Shown in pieces: positions 26,210 to 33,734 of a DNA stretch of 64,000 nt. The notes beneath the pieces were generated by a model. The model was not told the origin of the DNA, ran no database searches, and was given only the letters and a program-made list of their open reading frames with translations. Within the stretch, counting starts at the first letter, position 1. Each line of letters begins with the position of its first letter. Origin of the DNA: Flavobacterium luteum (GTDB lineage Bacteria; Bacteroidota; Bacteroidia; Flavobacteriales; Flavobacteriaceae); contig NZ_WAEM01000002.1 in NCBI RefSeq assembly GCF_008806775.1, positions 434,001-498,000 of the forward strand, given 5' to 3'. The position numbers and the translations under genes were made by a program.

Positions 26210-26488
26210 ATGAAAGAAATGACGAAAGCGCAGGAGTGGAAGTTGAAAATGTTGACAATCGCAATGGAGGAAACTCAAAAGGAAATGGAGGAAACTCAAA
26301 AGGAAAAGGAAAGCAAATTCCAGAAAATTTACGAAGCGATGCCAAAGGAAATGCAGTCGAAAATGGACAGCAAGATGGAAATGTTGAAGGAGAAAGCAAA
26401 AACAAACCCAGCGATAAAAAAGATGTTGGAGGAAACGACGGAAAGCCAAGCGGAAATGCAGAGGGAGAAAAAAACAGGGGAGGAATAA
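26210..26488 (+). CDS. Predicted coiled-coil protein of unknown function
   Basis: From the ATG at 26210 (a TTG three codons earlier is possible) this frame encodes 92 aa rich in Met, Glu, Lys and Gln, with heptad-like EETQKEMEETQKEKES and KMDSKMEMLKEKAK segments. No family is recognised. Part of the repeat character comes from a 21-base tandem duplication. Seven consecutive A bases (26468-26474) lie 11 bases before its TAA. A -1 slip there would enter the longer frame that ends at 26748. Confidence 0.4.
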   Translation: MKEMTKAQEWKLKMLTIAMEETQKEMEETQKEKESKFQKIYEAMPKEMQSKMDSKMEMLKEKAKTNPAIKKMLEETTESQAEMQREKKTGEE

Positions 26489-26748
26489 ATATTAACACTC
26501 AATTAGATACTAAAAATATTTTATTGTCTTTATTTGATAATATAGGAAATATAAATTATGGAAAACTTGGACAACTCACCAAAGAAATTATTTCAGGAAA
26601 GAAAAGACTACGAAGCATTTTTACAGAAGACTGGACAAGAACGACTGAAAGCCAGAGAAGAACTATCGAAGCAACCCTTATCCTCGAAGGAGCTAGACGA
26701 CTTGGTAAATCAAACTTGGGCCTCTCACGGGAAACCCAATCCCAATAA
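26236..26748 (+). CDS. Gly/Asn-rich ORF overlapping two others, no ATG start
   Basis: The frame is open from 26119 to 26748 but has no ATG before 26558; the only early candidate is GTG at 26236. The middle is low-complexity (NGGNSKGNGGNSKGKGK), while the last 85 residues look like a normal soluble protein: LDTKNILLSLFDNIGNIN and GKLGQLTKEIISGKKRL. This frame stays open through 26489-26557, where base composition is normal and the other forward frame is closed, which argues that its C-terminal part is really translated. It may be reached by -1 frameshifting from the ORF at 26210-26488. Function unknown. Confidence 0.4.
   Translation: MEVENVDNRNGGNSKGNGGNSKGKGKQIPENLRSDAKGNAVENGQQDGNVEGESKNKPSDKKDVGGNDGKPSGNAEGEKNRGGININTQLDTKNILLSLFDNIGNINYGKLGQLTKEIISGKKRLRSIFTEDWTRTTESQRRTIEATLILEGARRLGKSNLGLSRETQSQ
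26264..26305. repeat. 21-base tandem duplication inside the overlapping ORFs
   Basis: A 21-base unit beginning ATGGAGGAAACTC occurs twice head to tail, at 26264-26284 and 26285-26305. The unit is a multiple of three, so both overlapping frames gained seven residues without a shift. Confidence 0.85.
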
Positions 26749-26761
26749 GAAAAACTCTTAA
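26558..26761 (+). CDS. Unknown 67-aa protein at the right end of the element
   Basis: The frame starts with ATG 7 bases after AGGAAAT and reads MENLDNSPKKLFQERKDYEA, then KQPLSSKELDDLVNQTWASH and a basic NPNKKNS end. It looks like a real small helical protein. It overlaps the C-terminal end of the frame ending at 26748 over nearly its whole length. The gene ends 71 bases before the right arm-type repeats. No family recognised. Confidence 0.45.
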   Translation: MENLDNSPKKLFQERKDYEAFLQKTGQERLKAREELSKQPLSSKELDDLVNQTWASHGKPNPNKKNS

Positions 26762-26832
26762 AAAATTATTCCGTAAAGCCAAAAGAAAAACTAATCAAAA
26801 AATAAATAAATTTTTTAAGTAGTTTTCAAAAA

Positions 26833-26853
26833 GGTTTGGCAAGGGTTTGGCAA
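26833..26853. repeat. Right arm-type repeats GGTTTGGCAA
   Basis: GGTTTGGCAA occurs twice in direct orientation (26833-26842 and 26844-26853). The same word forms the repeated pair inside the left end near 17008-17028. They lie 58 bases from the right core. Confidence 0.7.
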
Positions 26854-26867
26854 CTGAAATAAAAAAA

Positions 26868-26908
26868 GCCTGTAAAGCATTGATATACAATACGATTACA
26901 GACTTTTA
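26868..26908 (-). terminator. Terminator downstream of tRNA-Leu
   Basis: AAAAGCCTGTAA and TTACAGACTTTT form a 12-base stem with one mismatch around a 20-base loop. On the minus strand it ends in a T run, so it would end the tRNA-Leu transcript. It lies within the element and replaces the host terminator now left beside umuD. Confidence 0.6.
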
Positions 26909-26910
26909 AT

Positions 26911-26925
26911 GTACCCGAAGCCGGA
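26911..26925. other. Right attachment site (attR core) within tRNA-Leu
   Basis: GTACCCGAAGCCGGA covers the 3' half of the acceptor stem and part of the T stem of the tRNA gene. It is identical to 16842-16856. The element keeps the tRNA whole because it carries this 3' end. Confidence 0.85.
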
Positions 26926-26991
26926 GTCGAACCGGCACGGTTTCCCACAGGTGTTTGAGACCAGCGCGTCTACCAATTCCGCCATTCGGGC
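26912..26991 (-). tRNA. tRNA-Leu (anticodon CAA)
   Basis: The minus strand folds into an 80-base tRNA: acceptor GCCCGAA with TTCGGGT and discriminator A, D stem GCG/CGC, T arm GCCGG-TTCGACT-CCGGC, and a class II variable arm of 11 bases. The anticodon loop CTCAAAC gives CAA, which reads UUG (Leu). CCA is not encoded. The anticodon stem CTGGT/ACCTG has one T-T mismatch at positions 28 and 42, and the acceptor begins with a G-T pair. The 3' end is the attachment site of the element to its left. Confidence 0.93.
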
Positions 26992-27079
26992 TTAGCAGAC
27001 ATGAAATAATTTTTATTATCTCAACGTAATAAAAGAGGAGATTGTTATAAAATCAACCATCAATTCCTTTAACACGGTG

Positions 27080-27087
27080 CAAATGTA
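27080..27087 (-). promoter_or_regulatory. Promoter -7 box for tRNA-Leu
   Basis: On the minus strand TACATTTG matches TAnnTTTG. It would start transcription near 27073, about 80 bases before the mature tRNA 5' end. Confidence 0.5.
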
Positions 27088-27152
27088 AAAAATATAATAA
27101 CACTTTCTAAAAAAATACTCTAAATTTTCCTTTCAGAGTTCGATTTTATTCC

Positions 27153-27160
27153 TAAATTTG
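27153..27160 (+). promoter_or_regulatory. Promoter -7 box for prs
   Basis: TAAATTTG matches TAnnTTTG exactly. No clear TTG is found at the usual distance upstream. It would give a leader of about 115 bases before prs. The 93 bases between tRNA and this box also hold the divergent tRNA promoter. Confidence 0.5.
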
Positions 27161-27280
27161 CACTTCGTTAAAACAATACACACTAACTAACTACACCCGA
27201 GGCGTTTAATACAGATGTGCTTTAGATAACAATAAAGCTGAATTGTATAAAGCGTAGCGGAATAAAAACAACACAGTACA

Positions 27281-28222
27281 ATGTCACATCAAGAACCAGA
27301 AGCAAAAATATTTGCGTGTTCCCAAAGTGTATATTTAGCTGAACAAATAGCTAAAACCTATGGAGTTCCGCTAGGTAAAGTTACGTTCTCTAAATATAGT
27401 GATGGCGAATTTCAGCCTTCTTATGAGGAATCTATAAGAGGATTAAGGGTTTTTATCGTTTGTTCGACTTTTCCAACTGCCGATAATTTGATGGAATTGT
27501 TACTGATGATTGATGCTGCAAAAAGAGCATCGGCAAGACACGTAACCGCTGTAATTCCATATTTTGGCTGGGCACGACAAGACAGAAAAGACAAGCCAAG
27601 AGTTCCAATTGGAGCAAAATTAGTTGCAAATTTATTACAAGCAGCTGGCGCAACAAGAGTAATGACCATGGATTTGCATGCCGATCAGATTCAAGGCTTT
27701 TTTGAAAAACCAGTAGATCACCTTTTTGCGTCAACCATCTTTTTACCTTATGTAAAAAGTTTGAATTTAGAAAATCTGACTATTGCATCCCCTGATATGG
27801 GAGGTTCTAAAAGAGCTTACGCCTATTCTAAATTTTTAAATTCGGATGTGGTAATTTGTTACAAACAGCGTAAAATAGCCAACCAAGTAAGTTCTATGGA
27901 ATTAATTGGGGAAGTAGCAGGTAGAAATGTGGTGCTAGTAGACGATATGATTGATACTGGTGGTACGCTTGCAAAAGCAGCAGATTTAATGATTGAAAAA
28001 GGAGCTTTGAGTGTAAGAGCCATTTGTACTCACCCAATTTTATCAGGTGATGCCTACGAGAAAATAGAGAATTCGAAATTAAGCGAATTAATAGTTACCG
28101 ATTCTATTCCGTTAAAGAAGGAATCAAAAAAAATAAGAGTCGTGAGTTGTGCACCTCTTTTCGCTGAAGTTATGTACATGGTACAGCACAACAATTCCAT
28201 AAGTGGAAAATTTTTGATGTAG
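27281..28222 (+). CDS. prs: Ribose-phosphate pyrophosphokinase (PRPP synthetase)
   Basis: Prs makes phosphoribosyl pyrophosphate from ribose 5-phosphate and ATP, for nucleotide, histidine and tryptophan synthesis. The 313-aa protein has the ATP-binding ARQDRKDKPRVPIGAKL region (about 97-113), the metal-binding DLHADQIQGFF (about 130-140) and the PRPP-binding VVLVDDMIDTGGTL (about 223-236). Length is typical of class I enzymes. It is 66 bases from rplY and shares its direction, as in many flavobacterial genomes. Confidence 0.96.
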   Translation: MSHQEPEAKIFACSQSVYLAEQIAKTYGVPLGKVTFSKYSDGEFQPSYEESIRGLRVFIVCSTFPTADNLMELLLMIDAAKRASARHVTAVIPYFGWARQDRKDKPRVPIGAKLVANLLQAAGATRVMTMDLHADQIQGFFEKPVDHLFASTIFLPYVKSLNLENLTIASPDMGGSKRAYAYSKFLNSDVVICYKQRKIANQVSSMELIGEVAGRNVVLVDDMIDTGGTLAKAADLMIEKGALSVRAICTHPILSGDAYEKIENSKLSELIVTDSIPLKKESKKIRVVSCAPLFAEVMYMVQHNNSISGKFLM

Positions 28223-28288
28223 ATTGAAAAGTCAAAAATGTTGCAAGAAGAATAAATTTTATTAATTATTAACTATATATTTTTTACA

Positions 28289-28897
28289 ATGAAATCGATT
28301 ACAATTAAAGGATCAGAAAGAGAAAGCGTGGGCAAAGTTGCGACTAAAGCCTTACGTAATGCTGGAGCGGTTCCTTGCGTGTTATACGGAGGAGACAACC
28401 CAGTGCATTTTTCAGCAGACGAAAAAGCATTCAAAAACTTGGTTTACACTCCAAACGCACACACTGTTGTGATTGATCTTGGAGAAAAAACTTTTAACGC
28501 AGTTTTGCAAGACATTCAGGTGCATCCAGTATCTGACAGAATCTTACACATTGACTTCTTTCAATTGAACGAAAGCAAAGAAATAACTATGGAGGTTCCT
28601 GTGAAAATTGTTGGAACATCACCAGGAGTATTACTTGGAGGTGATTTACGTTTGAATCAACGAAGATTAAAAGTGAAAGCTTTACCAAAAAATCTTCCTG
28701 ATTACGTAGAAGCTAACATTTCTGAACTTCAAATGGGGAACAAGTTGTATGTAACTAAAGTTGTAACAAATAACTTTAAGTTGATGCACCCTGACAATAC
28801 TGTAATTTGTCAAGTGAAGATTTCTCGTGCCGCTATGAAAGCAGCTCAAGAAGCAGCAAAAGCAGCAAAAGCTCCTGCAAAAGGAAAGAAAAAATAA
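28289..28897 (+). CDS. rplY: 50S ribosomal protein L25, long form (Ctc)
   Basis: This is the two-domain L25/Ctc protein that binds 5S rRNA. The N-terminal domain shows [19 protein letters not shown] and [14 protein letters not shown], then [20 protein letters not shown] near residue 75-92, and the beta-rich TL5 domain with [20 protein letters not shown]. The protein ends in an Ala/Lys-rich tail ([14 protein letters not shown]). At 202 aa it is the long type. A terminator follows 18 bases after the stop. Confidence 0.95.
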   Translation: MKSITIKGSERESVGKVATKALRNAGAVPCVLYGGDNPVHFSADEKAFKNLVYTPNAHTVVIDLGEKTFNAVLQDIQVHPVSDRILHIDFFQLNESKEITMEVPVKIVGTSPGVLLGGDLRLNQRRLKVKALPKNLPDYVEANISELQMGNKLYVTKVVTNNFKLMHPDNTVICQVKISRAAMKAAQEAAKAAKAPAKGKKK

Positions 28898-28914
28898 TTT
28901 TTTTTGACATTATT

Positions 28915-28949
28915 TTAAAAGCATCAGTTGTAAAACTGGTGCTTTTTTT
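28915..28949 (+). terminator. Terminator after rplY
   Basis: GCATCAGTT (28921-28929) pairs with AACTGGTGC (28934-28942, one G-T pair) and is followed by a run of seven T bases. Confidence 0.85.
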
Positions 28950-28976
28950 ATTTACAATCGGTACTAATTTTTGTTT

Positions 28977-28984
28977 TATTTTTG
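28977..28984 (+). promoter_or_regulatory. Candidate -7 box before pth
   Basis: TATTTTTG fits TAnnTTTG, but it would place the transcript start at about 28991, inside the first codons of pth. If used, translation would begin leaderless or at the in-frame ATG at 29049. Confidence 0.35.
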
Positions 28985-28988
28985 TGAT

Positions 28989-29663
28989 ATGAAAAATTGG
29001 ATTTCCAAATTATTTTCAAATCCAAAAACACAAGACAATACAAATAGTATGAAACCGGAGGTTCGCGAACACCAAAAAAACAATATAAAAAGCGTGAGTA
29101 ATAAATTTCTGATTGTAGGCTTAGGAAATATCGGAGCTGAATATGTAAATACAAGACACAATATTGGATTTAAAATACTAGATTTTTTTGCCAAAAAAGA
29201 ATCTGTTGCTTTTGAAACAGTAAAATTAGGTGCTTTAGCAGAATTTAAATTTAAAGGACGAACTTTTTTGCTTCTGAAACCCAATACTTATATGAATTTA
29301 AGCGGAAAAGCTGTTCAATACTGGATGGACAAGGAAAATATTCCTCTTGAAAATGTATTGGTAATTACAGATGATTTAAACATTCCTTTCGGAACCATTC
29401 GGATAAAACCAAAAGGAAGCGATGGCGGGCATAACGGATTAAAAAACATTAACCTCATCCTAAATACGCAAAATTATAGTCGTTTCCGGTTTGGTATAAG
29501 TGATGAATTTAAAAAAGGAAAACAAATAGACTATGTACTAGGTGAATGGGACGATGCCGAAAAAGCAAAACTGCCAGAAAGATTAGAGCTAGCATCCGAA
29601 ATCATAAAATCATTTGGAACCGCAGGATTAGAAAACACTATGACTGCTTTTAATGGTAAATAA
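28989..29663 (+). CDS. pth: Peptidyl-tRNA hydrolase
   Basis: Pth frees tRNA from dropped peptidyl-tRNA. The family core begins NKFLIVGLGNIGAEYVNTRHN, with the catalytic His of TRHNIGF, then LLKPNTYMNLSGKAV, the VITDDLNIPFGTIRIK segment with the key Asp, and GSDGGHNGLKNI. I start at the ATG at 28989 (224 aa), not at the earlier in-frame codon at 28971. A charged 35-residue extension precedes the core, and the ATG at 29049 is a shorter option. The stop lies two bases from the stop of the convergent protease gene, leaving no room for a terminator between them. Confidence 0.93.
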   Translation: MKNWISKLFSNPKTQDNTNSMKPEVREHQKNNIKSVSNKFLIVGLGNIGAEYVNTRHNIGFKILDFFAKKESVAFETVKLGALAEFKFKGRTFLLLKPNTYMNLSGKAVQYWMDKENIPLENVLVITDDLNIPFGTIRIKPKGSDGGHNGLKNINLILNTQNYSRFRFGISDEFKKGKQIDYVLGEWDDAEKAKLPERLELASEIIKSFGTAGLENTMTAFNGK

Positions 29664-29665
29664 AA

Positions 29666-31939
29666 TTATTCAACAACTATTTTCTTAACCATTTTCCCAT
29701 ATCCATCTTTAATAGTTACTATATAAATTCCTTTTTGAATAGGTGAAAGTGAAATGTTTTGAGAGAACAAACCCAAATTATTAAAGCGTTTTTCTAAAAT
29801 TAACCTTCCTCTTACATCATGAATAGTAATAGCGATTTCATTTGTTGTTCGCGACTCAAACTGAATGGTAAAACTTCCATTATTTGGATTTGGAAACAAC
29901 CTAAAATTGGTTAATTCAAAATCTTCACTTCCCAATCCTGCAATAGAAAACCCTCTAGAATTTATTGCATAGTAAACATTACCTGTAGGCTCTATTAACA
30001 CTCTACAATTAGATGCCGAAGGTGTAGATGGAACATTAATTACTTGATTCCCATCATTTGGAACATTCGAAGCTAAAACATAAGGAAAAGTAGCTCCCCC
30101 ATCAATGGATAACTTAATATTTACATTTGCAGAACCTGGCAAAGAAGTAGTATTATTAACATCCCAAGTTATTGTTTGCGATGCTCCAAGATTCCAAATA
30201 ATTCCTGAAGAATTTTGAGAAGTAAGCTTAAATGGACCAACTCCAGTAGGAGCTGTAAATACATTATAAGGGATTCTAGAAGTTACAGTTACTTCATCAA
30301 AACCTGTCTGAGCACCATTTGGATTATTGTCTCTTACTGTTAATGAAAATTTTAATGATCTCGAAACAGAAGAAACTGATTCCCAAGTCGTATTTAATTT
30401 ACCTAATAAAACATTAGAATAGGATGGCATATACCGAATTGGAGTGTCTATAGGGTTAAAAGACCTGAAATTTGGCCCTGATGCTTTTGCTGATGTTGTT
30501 ACTGAATCTGATCCAGTTTCTGGTCGTGAAGCACTATTGTTTTGTTCCCAACAATAGGTTAAGGAATCATTATCAATATCCGTTGCTAACCCTTTTAGTA
30601 AATAGGCAGTTCCCGAAGGAACAGTAAAATCTATACCTGCGTTAACTATTGGTGCTGAATTTGTAACAGGAGTTCTTACTACACAAGTTTTATTTTCTAA
30701 ATTTTTTTGAATTTGTAATATACTCCTATAAGTAAAATAAGGGTCTGAATTATCTTGAATATTAAGATTATCAGGTTCAGCAATTCCTGCATAACCCATA
30801 ATAGTAGAACCGCTTCCGGGCTCTACTAAAACTCCTGAATTTTCAAATCCATAAGAAAAAGTATGAAAGGCCCCCAGTTGATGTCCTAATTCGTGAGCTA
30901 CATAGTCTACATCAAAACTATCCCCTTCCGGAATATTATCTTTTGGCGAGGTGTAACCACTTCCTTTTGTTTCTGAATTAAAACCAAAATCGTCAATACA
31001 TACACAGCCTATACAACCTGCATTTCCTCCACCACCTGAAGCACCAAACAAATGCCCAATATCGTACGCCTGATTCCCTAATACATTGGTTAAATTATTT
31101 TGTAACTCTTGATTCCATGTGCCATCTGTTCCAATTTCAGCGTCAGAATAAGGATCTGTGTTTGGATTCGTGTATATAATTTGCTCATTTTCGTCTATTA
31201 TATTTAAATGCAACGCTAAATCTTTTTCAAAAATCCCGTTTACTCTAGTCATTGTTGCATTCATTGCTGCTAAAGCTTCGGGAACTCCGCCAAAATAGGC
31301 ACCATACTCTCCCGTGCATGATATTGCTAATCGAAGGGTTTTATAGGTTTTATCATTTGAAATATTTGTTGATTGGATTCTATTTAGAACTTCTTGATTA
31401 TTAGCTACATCAATAGTTTTACAATCAAAGGGAAGCTTTCCTGATGGTCTGGTTTTAGAATCAAAAAGCACATATACTGAGTTGTCATTAGTAAAAGACT
31501 CTATAAATTCTGAACCTTTACTTGGTCTTAAAACCATCGTTTGTATTCCTTTTTTGGACACACTAAAGTTAATAGTTGTTGATTTATCGGAAAGACTTTT
31601 CCCAACATAAGATTTAATATCTGGATATTTTGCTTGCAATTTTGGAGAAAAATTAGAGTTTTCCCATACTTGAAACTTTTCTAAGTTTCCTTCTAAATTG
31701 GGAAAATCGACAATAACACCTGATAAACCAGAAAATTTATCATTAACATTTAGTAATGATTTTCTGAATTTAGCTGAATCAAATTTATAAAGCAGTTGAG
31801 CTTGAGAATAAGATAATTTATTTAATTGATTTGAACGAATAGTACTGTTTAAACTAACTTTTTCCCAAATAGTGTTACTTTGAGCATGAAAATACAAATG
31901 TGAAAATAGGCAACTAAGTAAGAGAATAGCATTTCTCAT
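29666..31939 (-). CDS. Secreted reprolysin-like metalloprotease with T9SS sorting domain
   Basis: The 757-aa protein is a secreted zinc protease. It has a signal peptide (MRNAILLLSCLFSHLYFHAQ), a propeptide-like region to about residue 190, then a reprolysin-like catalytic domain with the zinc motif HELGHQLGAFH near 349. A Ca-binding or PKD-like segment (about 430-470) and a beta-rich region follow. The C-terminal 75 residues are a type IX sorting domain: FRLFPNPNNGSFTIQF then IQKGIYIVTIKDG...KKIVVE. It would cross the outer membrane through the T9SS and be released or anchored. It stands alone, convergent with pth. Confidence 0.92.
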   Translation of the reverse strand: MRNAILLLSCLFSHLYFHAQSNTIWEKVSLNSTIRSNQLNKLSYSQAQLLYKFDSAKFRKSLLNVNDKFSGLSGVIVDFPNLEGNLEKFQVWENSNFSPKLQAKYPDIKSYVGKSLSDKSTTINFSVSKKGIQTMVLRPSKGSEFIESFTNDNSVYVLFDSKTRPSGKLPFDCKTIDVANNQEVLNRIQSTNISNDKTYKTLRLAISCTGEYGAYFGGVPEALAAMNATMTRVNGIFEKDLALHLNIIDENEQIIYTNPNTDPYSDAEIGTDGTWNQELQNNLTNVLGNQAYDIGHLFGASGGGGNAGCIGCVCIDDFGFNSETKGSGYTSPKDNIPEGDSFDVDYVAHELGHQLGAFHTFSYGFENSGVLVEPGSGSTIMGYAGIAEPDNLNIQDNSDPYFTYRSILQIQKNLENKTCVVRTPVTNSAPIVNAGIDFTVPSGTAYLLKGLATDIDNDSLTYCWEQNNSASRPETGSDSVTTSAKASGPNFRSFNPIDTPIRYMPSYSNVLLGKLNTTWESVSSVSRSLKFSLTVRDNNPNGAQTGFDEVTVTSRIPYNVFTAPTGVGPFKLTSQNSSGIIWNLGASQTITWDVNNTTSLPGSANVNIKLSIDGGATFPYVLASNVPNDGNQVINVPSTPSASNCRVLIEPTGNVYYAINSRGFSIAGLGSEDFELTNFRLFPNPNNGSFTIQFESRTTNEIAITIHDVRGRLILEKRFNNLGLFSQNISLSPIQKGIYIVTIKDGYGKMVKKIVVE

Positions 31940-32126
31940 ATAAATAAATTGAATTTAACATGCAAAAATAATGCTATTTTGCAGTGTTAATGAGAAAAAC
32001 ATTAAATATTTAACGCTTTTTTAAATAAATTACTGAAATACAACTTTCGAATTTATATCCACTAAAGTAATTGAATATTGTTTAATTAAACTCCACTTCA
32101 AATTATTAAATATCGAATTGATAAAC

Positions 32127-32134
32127 TAAATTTG
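32127..32134 (+). promoter_or_regulatory. Promoter -7 box for ribF
   Basis: TAAATTTG matches TAnnTTTG and would start transcription near 32141, about 14 bases before the TTG start of ribF. This supports the unusual start codon. A good TTG box at the right distance is not seen. Confidence 0.5.
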
Positions 32135-32154
32135 TGCTTTTATAAACTACTATT

Positions 32155-33084
32155 TTGAAGATTTTTCATTCTATAGAAACATTTCGAACACGACAAAAAA
32201 CCATCGTTACTATTGGTACATTTGACGGAGTACATATTGGTCATCAAAAAATTATTGAAAAACTGCTTGATAATGCAAAAACCAATAATTATCAGAGTGT
32301 AATTCTAACTTTTTTTCCACATCCTAGAATGGTTTTACAGGAGGATTCTGAAATAAAATTGTTAAACACCATTCATGAGCGAGCAGATTTATTAGAACAA
32401 ACAGGCCTTGACAATCTAATCATTCACCCATTTGACAAGACATTCTCTAGACTAACTGCCGAAGAATTTGTAAAGAACATTCTTGTTGACCAACTTAAAA
32501 TTAAGAAAATCGTCATTGGCTACGATCATAGGTTTGGAAGAAACCGTTCAGCGAATATTGAAGATTTAATTATTTTTGGAGAAAAATATGATTTTGAAGT
32601 AGAGCAAATTTCTGCTCAAGAAATAGAAGAAGTTTCTATTAGCTCTACAAAAATAAGAAACGCACTTCAAGAAGGTGATATTGTCCTTGCTAATTCCTAT
32701 TTGGGCTATCCGTATTTTCTATCAGGAATTGTGAAAGAAGGCAAGCAATTGGGTCGGACTATTGGCTTTCCTACAGCTAATTTAATGATTGAAGAAAATT
32801 ATAAACTTATACCAAAAAATGGTGTATATATTGTTAAAAGCATGCTACATAACAAAACAGTATATGGCATAATGAATATAGGCATCAATCCTACAGTAAA
32901 TGGTAATAAACAATCAATCGAAGTGTATTATTTGGATTTGGATTTAAATCTTTACAATCAAAATATTAAAATCTCGATTCTGAAATATATTCGTGCCGAA
33001 GAAAAATTTGACTCTTTAGCATTACTTCAACAACAATTAGAGAAAGATAAAGCTATCGCATTAGCTTTTATAAATAAACTTTAG
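32155..33084 (+). CDS. ribF: Bifunctional riboflavin kinase / FAD synthetase
   Basis: RibF turns riboflavin into FMN and then FAD. The 309-aa protein has the N-terminal adenylyltransferase domain with TIGTFDGVHIGHQKII (about 17-32) and the SSTKIRNAL motif (about 162-170), then the kinase domain with GRTIGFPTANL (about 200-210) and NGVYIVK. The start appears to be TTG (TTGAAG, for Met-Lys-Ile-Phe-His-Ser), since the next ATG lies well inside the conserved fold. It stands alone downstream of its own promoter, divergent from the protease gene. Confidence 0.94.
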   Translation: MKIFHSIETFRTRQKTIVTIGTFDGVHIGHQKIIEKLLDNAKTNNYQSVILTFFPHPRMVLQEDSEIKLLNTIHERADLLEQTGLDNLIIHPFDKTFSRLTAEEFVKNILVDQLKIKKIVIGYDHRFGRNRSANIEDLIIFGEKYDFEVEQISAQEIEEVSISSTKIRNALQEGDIVLANSYLGYPYFLSGIVKEGKQLGRTIGFPTANLMIEENYKLIPKNGVYIVKSMLHNKTVYGIMNIGINPTVNGNKQSIEVYYLDLDLNLYNQNIKISILKYIRAEEKFDSLALLQQQLEKDKAIALAFINKL

Positions 33085-33132
33085 CTCCCAATAATTTTTT
33101 AGCAATTTGTAGATTGTTTTTGATTTTTTTTG

Positions 33133-33140
33133 TAAATTTG
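33133..33140 (+). promoter_or_regulatory. Promoter -7 box for the small membrane protein
   Basis: TAAATTTG fits TAnnTTTG; TTG triplets lie 16 and 23 bases upstream (33114 and 33107). The start of the gene is 54 bases downstream. Confidence 0.55.
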
Positions 33141-33193
33141 AGATACTACATCATTGATTGTCAATTAAATTAATTTAATAAAAAACAATTATT

Positions 33194-33631
33194 ATGAAAC
33201 TTCCTAAAGAATTATTAAACGGTTTGATTATTTTTATTGGCATTAGTATTTATTTTTTAGTAATGAATGCTTTAGGCTATTCTAATTCAGCGTATTTAAG
33301 AGTCTTTAATGTTCTTTTTGTTTTTTATGGGGTAAATAGGACTATAAAAATGAATTTAGCTGAAGGTAAAAACAATTTTGTTGCAGATGCTACTTCAGCG
33401 ATGATTACATCTGTCATTGGAGTCGCTTTAAGTGTATTAGGATTACTCATTTACAGTTCATTAAAAGGTGGAGAAGATTATCTTAAAACTTTATCGGAGA
33501 GTTTTTTATTTGGTGGAAACCCATCAATAAATGTCTACTGTTTTAGTTTGCTTTTTGAAGGAATTGCTTCTTCTGTAATAGTGGTTCTTTTATTGATGTT
33601 ATATTGGAATAGTAAACATGTTAGTGATTAA
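33194..33631 (+). CDS. Small integral membrane protein, unknown function
   Basis: The 145-aa protein has about four hydrophobic helices: LLNGLIIFIGISIYFLVM near the start, LRVFNVLFVFYGV, a helix in SAMITSVIGVALSVLGLLIY, and the last in GIASSVIVVLLLMLYW. Helix pairing and size resemble DUF4199-type or similar small membrane proteins of Flavobacteria, but I cannot name the family. It has its own promoter and sits between ribF and bioB without obvious ties to either. Confidence 0.7.
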   Translation: MKLPKELLNGLIIFIGISIYFLVMNALGYSNSAYLRVFNVLFVFYGVNRTIKMNLAEGKNNFVADATSAMITSVIGVALSVLGLLIYSSLKGGEDYLKTLSESFLFGGNPSINVYCFSLLFEGIASSVIVVLLLMLYWNSKHVSD

Positions 33632-33682
33632 AACTATTTGCTAAATATGTATAATTTGTATTGTATTTAGATATTTTGAATA

Positions 33683-33713
33683 TTGTTATATTAGAACTAT
33701 TTAACTACTTTTG
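33683..33713 (+). promoter_or_regulatory. bioB promoter
   Basis: TTG (33683-33685), 20 bases, then TACTTTTG (33706-33713) is a full match to the Bacteroidota promoter. The transcript would begin near 33720, which rules against translation starting at 33711 and supports the ATG at 33735. Confidence 0.7.
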
Positions 33714-33734
33714 AAGCATTATAAAAATGCTACT

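Larger units (their letters stand above)
16842..26925. mobile_element. Integrative element of about 10 kb in tRNA-Leu
   Basis: The 15-base sequence GTACCCGAAGCCGGA, which is the 3' end of the tRNA-Leu gene, occurs at 16842-16856 and again at 26911-26925 in the same orientation. Between the copies lie a tyrosine integrase next to the left end, an excisionase-like protein, a restriction-modification enzyme, a possible replication initiator and unknown genes. Paired GGTTTGGCAA repeats lie just inside both ends, as expected for arm-type integrase sites. No relaxase, conjugation or phage structural genes are recognised, so it is either a satellite-type or mobilisable island, or a plasmid-like integrative element. 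The RNA gene remains intact at the right end. Confidence 0.88.

Noticed and set aside
26264..26305. Tandem repeat as a CRISPR array
   Set aside because: Only two copies, directly adjacent, no spacers and no cas genes nearby. It is a coding duplication.
25711..26498. Several long minus-strand open frames opposite the purine-rich region
   Set aside because: They are rich in Leu, Phe, Pro and Ser, as the complement of A/G-rich DNA must be, and have no recognisable domain or promoter. I treat them as shadows.
28971..28988. Earlier in-frame start for pth
   Set aside because: It lies upstream of or within the only candidate promoter box and adds no conserved residues; the ATG at 28989 or 29049 is better.
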